This document shows positions 1 through 13,100 of a stretch of DNA of 64,000 nucleotides, one piece after another (the first letter of the stretch is position 1; every line of letters begins with the position of its first letter). The translations under genes were made by a program, and so were the position numbers. Source of the DNA: Micromussa lordhowensis (Eukaryota > Cnidaria > Anthozoa > Scleractinia > Lobophylliidae); assembly GCA_964020085.1 (NCBI GenBank), contig OZ026601.1, positions 29,555,818 to 29,619,817 of the forward strand, read 5' to 3'. The notes under the pieces are model-generated. The model ran no database searches, was not told the DNA's origin, and saw only the letters and a program-made list of their open reading frames with translations.

Positions 1-175
1 GGCGAGATAGATCATTTGGATTGGCTTGTTTCCGTTTCAAACATGTATAAAGTAGATATGTCGATTTTAAACTCTATTTGGATGATGTCACTCTATGTTT
101 GTTACTTTGATAAGAGTATTTCCGTGATTTGATTATTTGGCCTCCACTCTACGCTAAAGACGTTATCCTTTACAG

Positions 176-3100
176 GTTGTGTACTTCACTGCTACAGCTC
201 CTTATCTGCTACTGACCGCCATTCTGATCCGTGGGGTAACATTGCCAGGAGCCATTGAAGGAATCAAGTTTTATCTGACCCCTGATCTGTCAAGACTTTC
301 AGATGGCCAGGTAGTATTCTTTCGATATTTTATTCAAGTACGTTCCGAGCAATTGTTTCTGTGCATTGTAACTAGGTACGCATTGACCGCTCACGCTGAA
401 TAGAAAAACGAACCATAACACTGCTAATGCCCCCTCCTGTCACTAGCTTAACGTTTCTTCTGGAAGAACCACTGCGTTGCGATCCTGTTAACGTGTGCTA
501 CAAATGAATTCTTCTTCACTACATTTCTGCTGGATCACTCCCTAATTTACCCTGTACAGCACTTCTGTCAGAGCCTCTTCTCGCCAGTTAGCTCAGTTTC
601 TACCAGCGCAACAACACGAAAATATTTTTTTGCGTTTAGGTCTGGATCGACGCCGCTACTCAAGTGTTTTTCTCATACTCGCTTGGTATGGGGACCATGA
701 CTGCGCTTGGAAGCTACAACAAATTTAAGAACAACTTTTACAGGTAAGGCAACAATAATAAGCATAAGTGCTATCACAGTGTAGGTCTTAGCTCGTGCAC
801 TTGAGTAATTGGCGGCTCATAATGACTAACGATGGTCACATATTTTATGTAATATTTCGAAGTCTTTCGGAGATTTTCTGTGCCTTAAAACCCAAGGAAT
901 CCCCAAGATAATACTGACAGCCTATTCCAAACCCGGCGTACTTGAAATAACAGGGGAGACTGCCAACCGAGACAAAAAACTGCGAATGAAGGACTAGAAG
1001 AAAGGCCAGATCTACCCAGATCACACAGATCCACAATAGGCATCTCTGTTCATATACTAGGGCTACAGTAGAAATTTCAGTTAATCCAGGATTGACCTAT
1101 ACAGCTACTTAAGATGATGCTCATCAACAACCTCTCACGGTACTACTTCATAGTCGATCCGACTGACGGATCTCAACACCAGTCCAAATGATGTGGCTTA
1201 CAAATAGTATTTGCCAACTCGGAATCAGCTACCTCGTGACTCTCGAAAAGACGGTTTTAAAGATTAATTTCATAATCACGAGAGGTCGCCGTGAATGCAT
1301 GTTTTAAAATCTATTGTTGTTAATATTTAACCAGTTTTTTAAAATTTCTTTAGGGATTCCATATTATTTACTTGCTTCAATAGTGGAACAAGTGTCTATG
1401 GCGGATTTCTGATTTTCTCCGTGCTGGGATTTATGGCAAAAAATCAAGGAGTGGAAGTGAAGGACGTCGCTAAGTCAGGTTATAAGAATACTTGTTAGCT
1501 ACCCCTGCTTGCAGTGCACGCTACAGAGTGCTTACCAATAAATCAGGAAATGTCCTAAACGTTCTGAAAGCATTTTTTATACTGTTGTGGTCAAAAATAG
1601 TAATTTCATTGTGGCACGCAAAAGACTGAAACCCGGCAATCGGGAAATCCGAAATTGTTGGTTGTATTCCTCTACGAAGCTGCATAGGTATGCTTAACTG
1701 GACAAGATTACATGGTTGTCTGAAGCATTTTAGACTCTCTATTCTAGTATTCAAGTATTGAGGAACCCTTTCACGACAAGGGTGTCTGTTTACGGAACGA
1801 CCTTATCGCACCTGTGGCCTTTTAGTCTGGTACGTGGTCACAAAACAGGCTGGACACGGCCATACTCGCAAGAGGACAGAGGAGTCCGCAGTCAGACTCA
1901 GAAGAGTTTTAATATCTCAAATCTTTGCCACTCAGGAAAGTGGATTATTTTTATTCTTACTAAAGGTGTATCTTGTTAGTCGACTGATTGAGCATTCTCT
2001 CACAGGTCCAGGACTTGCTTTCATCGTTTATCCAGAAGCGGTTGCTCAGATGCCTTTAGCTCCTTTGTGGTCTGCTTTGTTTTTCTTCATGTTAATCTTG
2101 CTTGGTCTTGACAGTGAGGTAAATTAACAGAGCTAAATAATGGAATAACTCCTCTATCGATTTAACTTACAGGGGTAAAAATAATGAAGAAAATGGCAAG
2201 CTATAGCTACAACTATATTTCAAGATTCCCTAAAAAAGTGAAGAAAAATTGTCAGTTAGGAGTATGATCTATAGCCTATCTGGAAATCAAATAATTATCC
2301 TTTTAAAGGGTAATTATTTGATTATTTGAACTTGTTCCACACGTGTAAGTTTATGCCCGTGAAAGCCTACGTTTCCAAACAGTTTGTTCCTTTCCACAAT
2401 CGTAAATGACATGATTTTGTTCTTTCGTGTACACGGCATGAATGTATTCACTTGTAAACGCGGAACTGTCGTCAATCCATTTACACACGCTCAGTGTCCG
2501 TCTCGTATCCAGGCGTTCTCGTTCGAGAAGATTTTGAGCGTTAACCTTTCCGTTTATCGTTCTCGTGTGGACAAGTACGGTGCAAACAATACGGATCATC
2601 GGACTCGCGAGGACGAACAATTCTGTATTCGTTTTCAGATGTAAATGTGTACTTGTGGACATATCCTTTTGCTGAAAATAATCCAGTAAATTCCTTCGGT
2701 ATGAACGAGAGCCTGCGCTGTATGCGCGAGGGAAGAAAAAACTATTTTGTTCTTGGTGAGATTCGCACCCACGATCTGTGGATTGAGGGTCGGGATAGGT
2801 GTAAGTAGATAAAGTCTGCAGCTAAAGGGCCGATCAGGCTGGAGCTTATCCCGGTTTCTGTGGGCCATAGCTAGGTTAACCCAAGCATTAAATTCGCCGG
2901 TACCCATTTATTCTCCTGAGTGGAGAGAGGCACTGTGAGAGTAAAGTCTTTTGCCAAGAGAACAATGTCCAGGCCGCTGGATCCGGAGACGAACGCACTA
3001 ACTGTGAGGCCACCGTGCCTCCCTGGTGTCAGTAATTAATTGAAAATTGAGCGAACTTTAAGCTATTGGTGAAAATTTCACTCAGCCCCTTTGTCAGCAA

Positions 3101-4404
3101 TCAATGAATTTCGAAGATCTCAGTTCTCAGTTAAAAAAGATATTTAAGTATAGTCTCCTCTGACCGTTGAAATTTTGACCAATTGTCAAGGAAGACATGA
3201 TACACGGCAAGTAAACTGTAATATGTTGGTACTGTTTCTTTTATTCCATGCTAATAATTTTTGTGTTTTTTTTTGTGCATCAAGTTTGTAGGTATCGAGG
3301 GCGTGGTTACAGGCATCGTTGATTTGTTTCCGCGACATCTGAGGCATGGCCACCGCAAGGAAATGTTTACTGCCTTTGTCTGTTGCATCTGGTTTCTACT
3401 CGGGTTGTCCATGGTTACTGAGGTAAAGATGCTGACCATGTTTTGCATGCACAATGGATCGGACTTGATTTCAGTCTCCGTTCTATCTCAGTCAAGAATA
3501 AAAATCAGCGATAATAATTTTGAATGACATTTTTTCAGGAGGGTAAATTGTTCGTTAAGATCTTTGTTCTTCTGATTGTGTGCGTCATACAGGTGTCTTT
3601 CAATAGCTGAGTACTCGTGTTCATCAATGCGTTGAAAAAGACGTCGGCGAGTATAGCCAACATAATCCGCATCACACAGATCGCATTTGAATTTAAAGAC
3701 AACGCATTGTTGATGTACTAACGGTGGTTTAGCCTCTGCTACTTTGATGTCGTCCGCAATTTTCTTTTCTTTCTACTGGGCGTAGATCACTGTTTATTTT
3801 CCAAGATCGGACAGCTCTCTTCGTACAACCTCGGCTGATCTTTGATCCTTGAATGGCAGAATAATCCGAACAGGTGCATTTGCTCTCTATCTCAACTTCA
3901 CAAATGACTTAATATGAACTACACCGATTGTTTGTTCCTGACACTGACACCTCTGAGCAATTGACCAGCTCCCTATGTACGTTGGTGATAAGAGCTCTGA
4001 TGTATCAGCCTGTCTATCACTTCCATAACTCTCGACAGACGAACAGACAGACAGATAGACAGCAAACTAAAAACAAACTAAAAATAAACAACAAATAGTT
4101 AAACAAACTAAGAAGACCGTTAAGAAAACAAGCAACCTAACTTGAATAACATTACTATCAAATTAAGTTCTAGAGATTATTAAGTAAAAATCGTGCTTGA
4201 CGAACATTGCAAAAGCCACTGTCTATATTCTTTACAGGGTGGTATGTACGTGTTCCAGTTGTTTGACGCATACTCTGGCAGCGGATCAGTTCTTTTGTTA
4301 GTGGTGATCTGCGAATGTGTTGCCATAGGATGGTTTTATGGTGAGAAAAATAGCTTATTAGTGTATAACGGTCGTCAGCTACAGAAAGACTATAAAAGGG
4401 GGTC

Positions 4405-4441
<37 letters not shown>

Positions 4442-7400
4442 TATTACAAGATAATTTGGTTTTATCAACTGAGTTGATCATGTGAATTGGACACCGTATT
4501 AGCTTTCGAATCTCTTTACGGTGGCCAATTCACATTATCAACTCAGTTGATAAAACCAAATTATCCTACAGAAAGACTGTGCCTATGCGAATCTTAAATT
4601 TCAACAGCAAATCCTCAATCCCTGTGTCCCAATCTGAATCATCAGTTATTTAATAACGCATGATTCATATCTGTTTCCTAACCAAATTTCCCAACTGATA
4701 ACCCAACTCCTAATTTCCTTGATTCCTGTGGCTGGTGTTGGAATTCGCTTTAATGAATTTTCCAACCCATTGATATGTCCTTTTAGTAATTTTCTGTTAT
4801 GCTTTGTGACCATTAAAAACCATTATTATTCAACAAATTGTAACACTATCCAAATATGGTCATGATGCTCTCGATATCCGTAACAGATATCCAGCGGTAT
4901 ACGTAGCTTCGTACGTGGGAAGAAAAAGTGAAGTGCGAAAATGTCGACAGAGAGATTTACAAGGATTTAGGCTGTTTTGTTATCAATTTGTTGAATAATA
5001 AAACAATTATCCTGCTCAATCTCGCGGAATATCGTCTGATTTTAGCCGACTCGGCCTACGGCCTCGTCGGCTAAGTATCAGACGATATTCCGCGCGATTT
5101 CGCAGGATAATTGTTAATTATTTGTAGGTTTCTTTAGCAGATTATATTACAGTTTCCATGTTACGTATCAATCGCGTGCTGAGTTCCCGCAAAGGATGGG
5201 TGGAGTATTTTGGTGCATGTGTACCAGCCGGCTCTCCATACTTTTAACTTACATATTTTAGGTCAAAATGCGCCATTTTCCATACACCTTTTCACACCTA
5301 ACCAGACCTATCTTAGGCAGCTTCATCGTGTAGCTTGTCTGACCATAAATACTCTCTACTAATTATAGTTTCATTTAACTATTAACAGGACGTCATCGTT
5401 TCTATGACAACTTTGAAAGCATGCTGGGATTTCGAATCAATCCATGGATCGGCTGGTGCTGGTGTTTTTTTTCGCCCATTTTCTGTTCGGTGAGTCTTTT
5501 GATTCAGTAAATCGATTTGAGTGTGTATCGTTGATCGTATAATATCCCCGGTTCTGTCCTCGTGTACCGGTACACAAGAACCGATACAATAGACCCAACA
5601 ATATGCAACAGCTAAACAAAGGCTTCTAAACAAAGGAGTACAATAGTTATTCCCTCTGTGTACCGGTACACCAGGACACAACCAATATCTCGCGCTGCTT
5701 TTCGAACGTTCAACTCTAGCTTATCTCCGAATGGCAGAAAACCTCCAGATAATTTACGAACTTCCGATGTTGAAAAACATTTCAGAGGAAATAGTAGGCC
5801 ATGCACACATGAAAAGGAAATATGCGTTCTGCGAGATGTAACTTATAAACCACGATAAGCGCCATGATTAAAAACAGTCAGATTGGTATCAGTTCTGTTA
5901 CCTGTTCTATTACCTGTTGAAACGGTGAATTGTGTTTGCAACTGAAGCATGGATGGAATTCTCTTTCGTTAAAGTTCAAACTTGTGACTTGTTAGTGGCG
6001 GGTAGCGTGTTTCGTCGTGGTATTCCCATTAATGAACCATAAATTGTGGGCAAATCGCCAAGGAAAGGTAAAAGTTATTTTTAAATAGATGTTATATAGC
6101 TCTTTTCCTTTACAAGTAAGTCCTTCTGTGTAACCATCTGCAAATGGTTAGACGTTCAAGTCTTCTCGGATAACGACTATAAACCGTAGGCTCCGTCTCC
6201 TGCATCTTCAGTGTTACATGGTTAGCAGGGGACGTTAAAAAACCCCGCAAACGTATCGAAAAGAGTTGGGCACGTTGTTCCCGGTGTTGTGGTCTGGCCT
6301 TATCTCACGGGCTGGTGCTTTACATAGGGTTAACCTCTTTGCACCTTTCCCCCTTGGACAAAATTGTCCAAGAAAAATTGCTATAATAGTAACTTGCTAC
6401 TGTTGAAGAGAATTTCCCTGCGTGCTCAAAGGAATCAGTAGCATTTGCTAAAACAGTTGCCATCTCCTCTTTATTCATAAATGATGAATTTTCATGGTTG
6501 CTTCATTGATTTTATCTTCAACGTTGCAGTTTATTTTCGTCTTTAACCTTGTGACGTATTCACCACTCAAATTTGGCGACTACGTGTACCCAGGCTGGGG
6601 TCAGGCGATTGGTTGGCTGCTGACGGTATCCTCGTTAGTCTTTATTCCCGCGGTGATGATATACAAGCTGTTCAAGACCACTGGAACTATCAAAGAGGTG
6701 AACAACTGCAGTAATTTACATGAGTACTAGGCTCAATTTCGGCCGTCTCTCGAGTGCAGTCTGTAGTTTATTTTGCAGAGGACGAGTTTGTCTCCTTTCC
6801 CGAACATTCTTCAGAGAATGCGATTGCATTCTGTTTTCCCCAATGCTGCAGGCAGTAACAACTAATTTTGGCATGATACGCAGAGGGTACTGTGGTAAAT
6901 CATGAATGTTCCATGGACCTGTCAAAGGGGAGGAAGCAAGGGTGTGGAGAAAGTGGCGGATGAAAATGAGGTGGGGGAGGACAGAGAGAGAGATATTGAA
7001 GGGCACTTATGTCACGTATAATAGGGCACTTATGTGGCGTTAGGGTACTTATATCACGTTCAATAGGGCACTTTTGTAACATAAGGCACTTATGTCACGT
7101 AACATGGGGCATTTATGCCACATTAGGGCACCATTGCAACTTTGAATAGGGCGCTTTTGTAATATAGGGCACTTTTATCACATTAGGGCACCTTGGCAAC
7201 TTTCGATAGGGCACCTTTGCAACGCTGCATAGGGAACTGTTACAAGGCTGTATAGAACACTCTTTAGCCGAAACAGAAAAAGAAAAGGATCATTTAAGAG
7301 TTAATCTGTCATTGTGTGGCGTTTTTGGCAAATCTGGAAAAGAGTCTGATGTTGTATACTTTTCAAAATGGTCAATAAAGAAATAAATTTTATTTCTGGA

Positions 7401-7703
7401 AAGTGTACCTTGCACTACCATTTTAGGTGTTAAACCCTTGTTATTATTTTGTAAACGAGAGGAGAACGGCTCACACTACGAGCCCGTCAATGAATACTGC
7501 CAGTGATAAGGAAACGCAGCCATGTTCCGAAAATAGTCATTTGATGTATTTTATTGTTTTTTTTTTGTTTGGTTTGACAGCGCTTGGACAAGTTACTTGT
7601 ACCTGACATGAAGGAGAAAGACATAGATATGAATGGGTTGATCAGTGATCCAAAGAAGGCAGGAATAAATGAAAAGGCTGTATTGATTACTAGCTCGGTG
7701 TAA
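176..7703 (+). CDS. SLC6-family Na+/Cl- dependent transporter, gene 1 (3' nine exons; start lies before the window)
   Basis: Exons read from splice sites: 176-310, 640-743, 1354-1478, 2006-2118, 3285-3422, 4238-4340, 5389-5489, 6530-6697, 7581-7703 (stop TAA 7701-7703). They join in frame into 369 residues that run from the fifth membrane span to the C-terminus. Family hallmarks seen: [14 protein letters not shown] in TM6, FNSGTS in TM7, then [35 protein letters not shown] and [13 protein letters not shown]6 proteins import amino acids, GABA, taurine, creatine or betaine with Na+ and Cl- at the plasma membrane. The TM6 Gln and Ser and the TM7 Asn and Ser match the chloride-site residues known from GAT-1. 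The substrate cannot be read from this part, although NSGTS and MPLAPLW look more like the creatine/taurine branch than GAT-1. The C-terminus ends TSSV, a possible class I PDZ ligand. The first four TMs lie upstream of the window. Introns carry a SINE, an old Penelope fragment, hairpins and a minisatellite. Confidence 0.95.
2805..3023 (-). mobile_element. tRNA-derived SINE copy 1
   Basis: It shares aagtctgca, gccgatcagg, agcttatcccggtttctg, ttcgccggtacccattta and gtggagagaggcactgtga with copies near 43.8, 50.8 and 54.4 kb. The tRNA-like promoter end is at the right, on the minus strand. It lies in a gene 1 intron. Confidence 0.75.
3527..3880 (-). pseudogene. Remnant of a Penelope-like element: RT tail and GIY-YIG endonuclease fragment
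   Basis: On the minus strand, an open stretch reads [20 protein letters not shown], then [13 protein letters not shown] and a final LLKKC. It aligns with the C-terminal endonuclease of the complete element at 37383-38927 (QQCVVYNFKCDQCDAGYVGY). Farther upstream the fragment [17 protein letters not shown] matches the RT-endonuclease linker, but an in-frame stop lies between. It is a truncated, decayed copy in the intron between exons 3285-3422 and 4238-4340 of SLC6 gene 1, antisense to the host gene. Confidence 0.8.
4451..4564. repeat. Hairpin element
   Basis: Arms 4451-4490 and 4525-4564 begin ataatttggttttatcaact and pair almost perfectly around a 34-nt loop. Located in a SLC6 gene 1 intron. 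Confidence 0.8.
4829..5119. repeat. Hairpin-bearing repeat, family A copy 1
   Basis: Shared with 52996-53298 in inverted orientation over about 290 bp, including gatatccgtaacagatatcc, acgtagcttcgtacgtggga and the hairpin acaattatcctg / caggataattgt. The loop contains ggcctacggcctcg-type self-complementary sequence. Confidence 0.8.
6995..7260 (+). repeat. Degenerate minisatellite in last intron of SLC6 gene 1
   Basis: About ten imperfect units built on (ata)gggcacttatgtcacgt, with variants gggcaccattgcaacttt and gggcgcttttgtaatata. Unit length drifts between about 20 and 30 bases. The run decays rightwards. Confidence 0.75.
7581..7703 (+). CDS. Last exon of SLC6 gene 1: cytosolic C-terminal tail
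   Basis: The acceptor is ggtttgacag before CGC TTG GAC. The 41 codons, stop included, encode a charged tail rich in Lys and Asp that ends ITSSV. This exon is the least conserved between the two paralogues: gene 2 has 35 codons here and ends KNLL. Trafficking or scaffold contacts may therefore differ. An AATAAA at 8488-8493 is a weak candidate poly(A) signal, about 785 nt downstream. Confidence 0.9.
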   Translation, partial: RLDKLLVPDMKEKDIDMNGLISDPKKAGINEKAVLITSSV

Positions 7704-9993
7704 ATCGAGCCGAATAAGAATTCAAGTGTTTTTAATATATCTAATTTACAGGAGTTCTAACTCATTTTTCATACATCATTTTGTAGTGTCATAGCTGTTA
7801 GTAGTTGCCATAGATAAAAACGAGAGAGAATTATCGGAAATAGTTGTATTTGCAAGGTTTGTTAACCCTGGGGGTCAGGGTACTGATGGTATGGTGAATT
7901 TAAACCCCTCTGAACACTTTTATTATTTCAAAATTCTGAAATTCTTACGTCGTGATGCTGGCTGATTTTGATGCTTCAACTGTTTTGTCAGGCCCGGCAT
8001 ATTTTGACATGCCAATGAAGCTAAATTTCGTTTTTTTTTTTACTATAAAAAGTATATGACACTGTCTAGAGATGCATGTATAGATTCAAGGTCCATATTT
8101 TGATCTCTGTTTACCCCCAAAACATCAAACTTGGTTAAATGACTACTCTCAAAGTAATCTTTCATGTGGTGGTGCCAGTTTATCGATTGGTTAAAAATTG
8201 AAACTTGCCCCAGTTCCCTGCACAATTTCGGAATGGTTTATACATTTTAATGGCGAGATCCACGAGGCCGGTTTTACATCAGCCCCCCTACCCCCCTTCC
8301 CCCCGCCCCTCTGTACCACCGTTGGAGTATAAATTTGCTTTTAGATCTGATGGGGTAATCATTATTTAGTGTTCAAAAACAACTCTTACAACTAGAAGTT
8401 TAGGATAGATTTGCAACATTGACAATGTCTTCAATTAAAAGGATGACTCAATACAGCTGGTTTTTCGAGGTATATATACAATTACCAAATAAAACAAGAC
8501 CTAGAAATAAAGGACTGCCCTGTTCCAGAGTTTAACGTTATACACTTGTTCACTGAGGATATCATAATATCTCCTTCTATATACTTGAATAAAGTCTCAA
8601 TTGATACACCTTGCTTTCCTTTTAACCATTTTGTTATGCTATGCTGAATCATCATGCCTATCACAGTTCCATACTGACAACAAAATGTCAGCTTGTCAAT
8701 CAGGGTGGTCATTTCTCGACCAATGTTCATGTAGGTGGGACCAATGAGCCGTGGCACGAAATAAACACGATCAAAGAGGAAACAGAGTCGAGTTTTTGCA
8801 TGTATTTTTGCGCGCCTATTTGTATAAGTAATCATGTGATTTTTCTCGTGCCATTTTGAACAAATAAGCACTAGTAAATCTTATAAACACTACAAATAGC
8901 ACGAGCTCGTGCTTTTTTTACTTGTATTTTAATTGTGTTTATTTTCGAAATAGTTTGGCGCGTGGGAGGGGGGGGGATCAATCATGATTGAGAATTTTGA
9001 GGGCATTGCTGCAAACGAAATATGTTAACCCCTAGTTATCAAAATACTTTTGCACTTGAGGTGTTCCATTTTCCTTTTCGGTCAACTATTGCGAATCCTT
9101 TCGTTACGTCAATGTTAAAATTTTTCCTCATTAACATACGACTGTCCAGAAAAGGCCTCATGCTAGACGCGAATTGACTACAAACATTTAAATAGCTTGG
9201 AAAACTTAGTAATTGGTGAAGGTTTTGGCTCTTTGGGTGTAATATTCGAGGAGAAAGTAGCTTTCAAAAACTGCAAAATTTCTGGGTGGCAAATCGCTAA
9301 TGAGCTCACAGATGTACTTTGTAAAATTTTGAGCTTTTAAACCCGCGTCGCACAAAATGAGTGTCCAATACATTGGGCTTAAATTGCTTGGGGCAGTTAA
9401 ACGTGCTACGCCCTTTCAATATTCAGAACTAATGCTTTTGTAGCTCATCAAAAACTGAATCGCTTAGCTAATGGACAAATATTGTAAACAATGATTCTTT
9501 CTATATGTTCAAAGTGCCTTGTTTGCAATATTAATTGTGATATCCAGAATTAGGGCGTTTTTTTTTAAGGTCTAATAAGTGGCTTGAACCAGAGGCTGCG
9601 ACCGGAAATGCATTAATCGAGACCTCAAGAACTTTCTTAAAATATAATTTCTATTCATTTCAGTGAGTGGATTTTAGTGTCGAGAATTTAAAATTAATAT
9701 TCTTAAAGACTTGTTTTTATTGGACTTCTCTGCAATCTGGCTAAACATCCTAAGCTGAATCGAGTGACTGTGTTATATGGCCAAATTATCAAATCGAATT
9801 GTTTGAGTCGCATGCCGTTCACAAATTAATTTATTCATATCAGCAGTAAATTTCAGCGACACGAAAAATTAAATTAATGCACTGGATCGAAAATTGTGTG
9901 CCTCATGAATGACAAAGGCTCCCTCATGGTTCGTTGACGTTCATTGTACTGTGGGATCAACAAAGCTGGTCGCAAAGAGAACCGCCGCAGACG
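7704..9993. other. Intergenic interval between the two SLC6 genes
   Basis: Holds the 3' UTR of gene 1 and the promoter of gene 2. No conserved coding exon was recognised. Features seen: an AATAAA at 8488, a G run at 8970-8977, and AT-rich single-copy sequence. No TATA box can be assigned with confidence before 9994. Confidence 0.6.
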
Positions 9994-10123
9994 ATGGGCA
10001 ACCAAGTCAAGAAGCGGGAAACTTGGAGCAAGACATTCGACTTCGTTTTAGCCTTGATAGGGTTTTCTGTAGGACTGGGAAACATTTGGCGGTTTCCCTA
10101 CCTTTGTTACAAAAATGGTGGAG
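9994..10123 (+). CDS. Exon 1 of SLC6 gene 2: start codon and TM1
   Basis: ATG at 9994-9996 begins [11 protein letters not shown], a typical short, basic SLC6 N-terminus directly before TM1. The frame stays open upstream to 9934, but only from a TTG codon, so the ATG is preferred. TM1 contains [10 protein letters not shown], the unwound ion and substrate binding segment. The donor is g|gtgagt at 10124, phase 1. Intron 1 is 2.36 kb. Confidence 0.93.
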
Positions 10124-13100
10124 GTGAGTGCAAATAGCGTGTTCTGTTGGCCCAACGTGGTGATGCTTAAAGCAGATACAAAATGACTCGTTCAGTCAGT
10201 CTCTTCATGAATTCCCGCAGTACTCTACTCGCTGATCGCTCAGGAAGACTGCATGGATGAACGAATGAGGCCAACGACTTTACCTCGTGTTGCGCGATAT
10301 CGCTCGCTATTAGAACTCGTTCGAATCAACCTTTTTTCTGTACATCATCAAAGGTTCAACCGGTATGCTAAATCATGTAAATCAGTTATGATTTGTAAAA
10401 TTTGATCTAAAGGCATTTCAAATCTTAACGGTTTATAAAGAGGTCCTCGAGAAAAGCTGTTGTGTACACAATCTTCCTTGCATTGTAGCGCTAAAAGCAA
10501 CACAACATCTCCTACGTACGAAACAATTCCAAAAACAATAATGATACTCCACACATGTCATGCTGGCATAATAATTCACGTACGAATTCAATGGGCGTCG
10601 CTAGCCTCGTAAAACTTAATTCAGTGACGCCGAACACACCATAAAGTCGATTAACATTTAGTCGCTGTAATAGCTAAAAGCTTTATAATTTTAGTTTTGA
10701 TAGTATACGATCGAATATACAATATATGCGTAGTTTTCGTTCAGAGACTTCATGAACAAGCCCACCGAACAATGTGGTTCGTGCTAAGTCATGTTGGCAT
10801 TCCATTCAATGGCTTGTGTATTTAGTCACGCTTGTTTTTACGTATGACATCCGCATGGCCTCTCAAAAACCGTCGACACGTGTTTATTTTCCGTCGGGTG
10901 AACCTGCTAGTTCAATATGACCTTCATGTCAAAACCAAAATAAATAAATAAATAAATAAATCCGTCAAGGCCCGTCTGAATGGTCTTAATGGTTGACTGC
11001 TCTCGGATGCTGGTCCAAGAACAAAAGATCAGAACGGGCGCAATACAGAGCAGTATCACTTTATACAATAGGAATAAAAACAGGGCAGTATCCAGAAAAA
11101 GATTATGACTAACGCATTGTGCATGGTTAAATTCACTTCCTAGGTATTTAGGGTGCTTATGATGACAGTGAACATCAAAAACGAATAGCATGACTGAGGA
11201 AAGTGCCTCAGGTTCCCCGTTACTCGCGTACGGCCCTAAACAACAACAAAAGCTTTGCTCATGTCATGCAAATTGGGTGAAATATAAAAATGACCAGTGT
11301 ATTGAAACATCGATAAAACAGTGAAGGAACATTTCAATAGCACGACCAAAGAAGGTCGTTAATAAGTTCCACAACAAGTACTTGGCAGAACTTAGAGTAA
11401 AGTAAAGTACCAAAAACGTAAGCAAAGTTTTCTTTGTTATCACTTTATGCCATTTGCATTAATTAGCTAAAGCCTTTATTGGTCTCTTATATCTCCCCTT
11501 CAACTCCTTACTTATATGAGAAGTGAATTGATCAACATGACACGAGCTTGGGACAAAACAAAAATCTGAGTCCCCGACAGGAATCAAACCCATGATTTCA
11601 CGAATAGCGGGCTGTGGCTCTATCCACTGAGCTACGAGAACTCACGGAGAGCAAGGTTATTTAACTGAGCTCATAAGTGACAGGCGTCCTGCATACTGCT
11701 TGGATCAGCACTGTCGAAGTCATCGTGAGTGATGATGAATGCAGGACGCCTGCTCTCCGTGAGTTCTCGTAGCTCAGTGGATAGAGCGCCTGCCCGGTGT
11801 TCGGGAGGTCATGGGCTCGATTCGTGAGTCAGGGACTCAGATTTTTTCTTTGTCCTACGCTCGTGCCATGTTGATCCATTCACCTTTCACATTTTCAATA
11901 CCGAGCTTAAAATTCACCATCGTTATTCACTTATCACAACTCAAATATACCTTTAAATCTGCCGGAAAAAACGACTTTTCCAAAAGATGTCAATTTTCGT
12001 AGTTCATGTTATATGTTCACTGAGCCTGAGACGAATAGATCTTTTATTAAAACTCTTACTGGTGACTACCAAGTACCCTTAAAACAAAAAAAAACATTGA
12101 GAATAATAGTCATGTGCTCGTTGCTCGCGCGCGTACATGCTAATATTCGTGGCCGTTTCTTTGACTGACAGTAAACTTATCGTGTCTTGCATCATATTTT
12201 GCGGAATTAAACTGAAAACAACCACAACGAGGCCGAAAAAGCATTCCCTCTTCTGGTAACGTTTTGTTTATTACTAGTGACTTGAGAATCTTTCAACTTG
12301 TAATCCAAAAATGGCGCAGAAAATCCGCATTTAGTTAGTTTAATTGGCTACCATAATACACTGTTTGTCAGTAATTAATCCAATACAATATAACTTCATT
12401 ACTATAATTCATTCAATTATGTTGTTTCCATATGCTATAATTAATGGAGACAGTACGCTGCTTGTGTAATTCCCCTTGTAGGTTGTTTCCTCATCCCATA
12501 CCTGATCTGTTTGGTTGTTGCTGGAGCACCCATCCTTATCTTGGAGGTTTGTTTGGGACAGTTGGCCAGTCAAGGTGGAATTACGGCATGGCTTATATGT
12601 CCAATTTTTCAAGGTTTGTTTGAAGAATTTCACACCTTCTAATCATAGGAAATATGTAGTGCACGGTGATTCTGTGGTCTGAATAAATAATGCTCTCACA
12701 CCAGAAAAATAACAGACAAAAGCCGGGCAAATGAATTTTCTGTCAGTCCTATTGCAGAAGTAGTGCTTCTTATGTGACAAGCATTTAAAATTCAATACGA
12801 CATAGATCCCATAGGTTATATCGTCGCGAACTCCTTTACTCTTAAAGTTCTCAACTCCGAAACTGGTTAGGAGAAAGGCGCCTATAAAAAAATTTAAAAT
12901 AGTCAATCTCTCCGTCTTTCTTATCAATTTTGAAATAAAATTAAAAACTCTGTTCTTATTTTATTCCAATGGCGAGGGAATAGCAAGGTTTTGCTGGGAA
13001 TGGAACCAAAGTTGATATAACGTGAAAACGGGAAACCCATGAGATATTATTATATTTGCAGGTATTGGTTGGGCCAGTGTAATAATCGTGCAGTTTTTGA

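Noticed and set aside
9934..9993. Upstream extension of SLC6 gene 2 from 9934
   Set aside because: The codon at 9934 is TTG. The ATG at 9994 gives a normal family N-terminus.
11763..11825. A tRNA gene on the plus strand
   Set aside because: Box A and box B are present, but the acceptor stem does not pair and an inverted twin lies 150 bp away. It is a tRNA-derived repeat.
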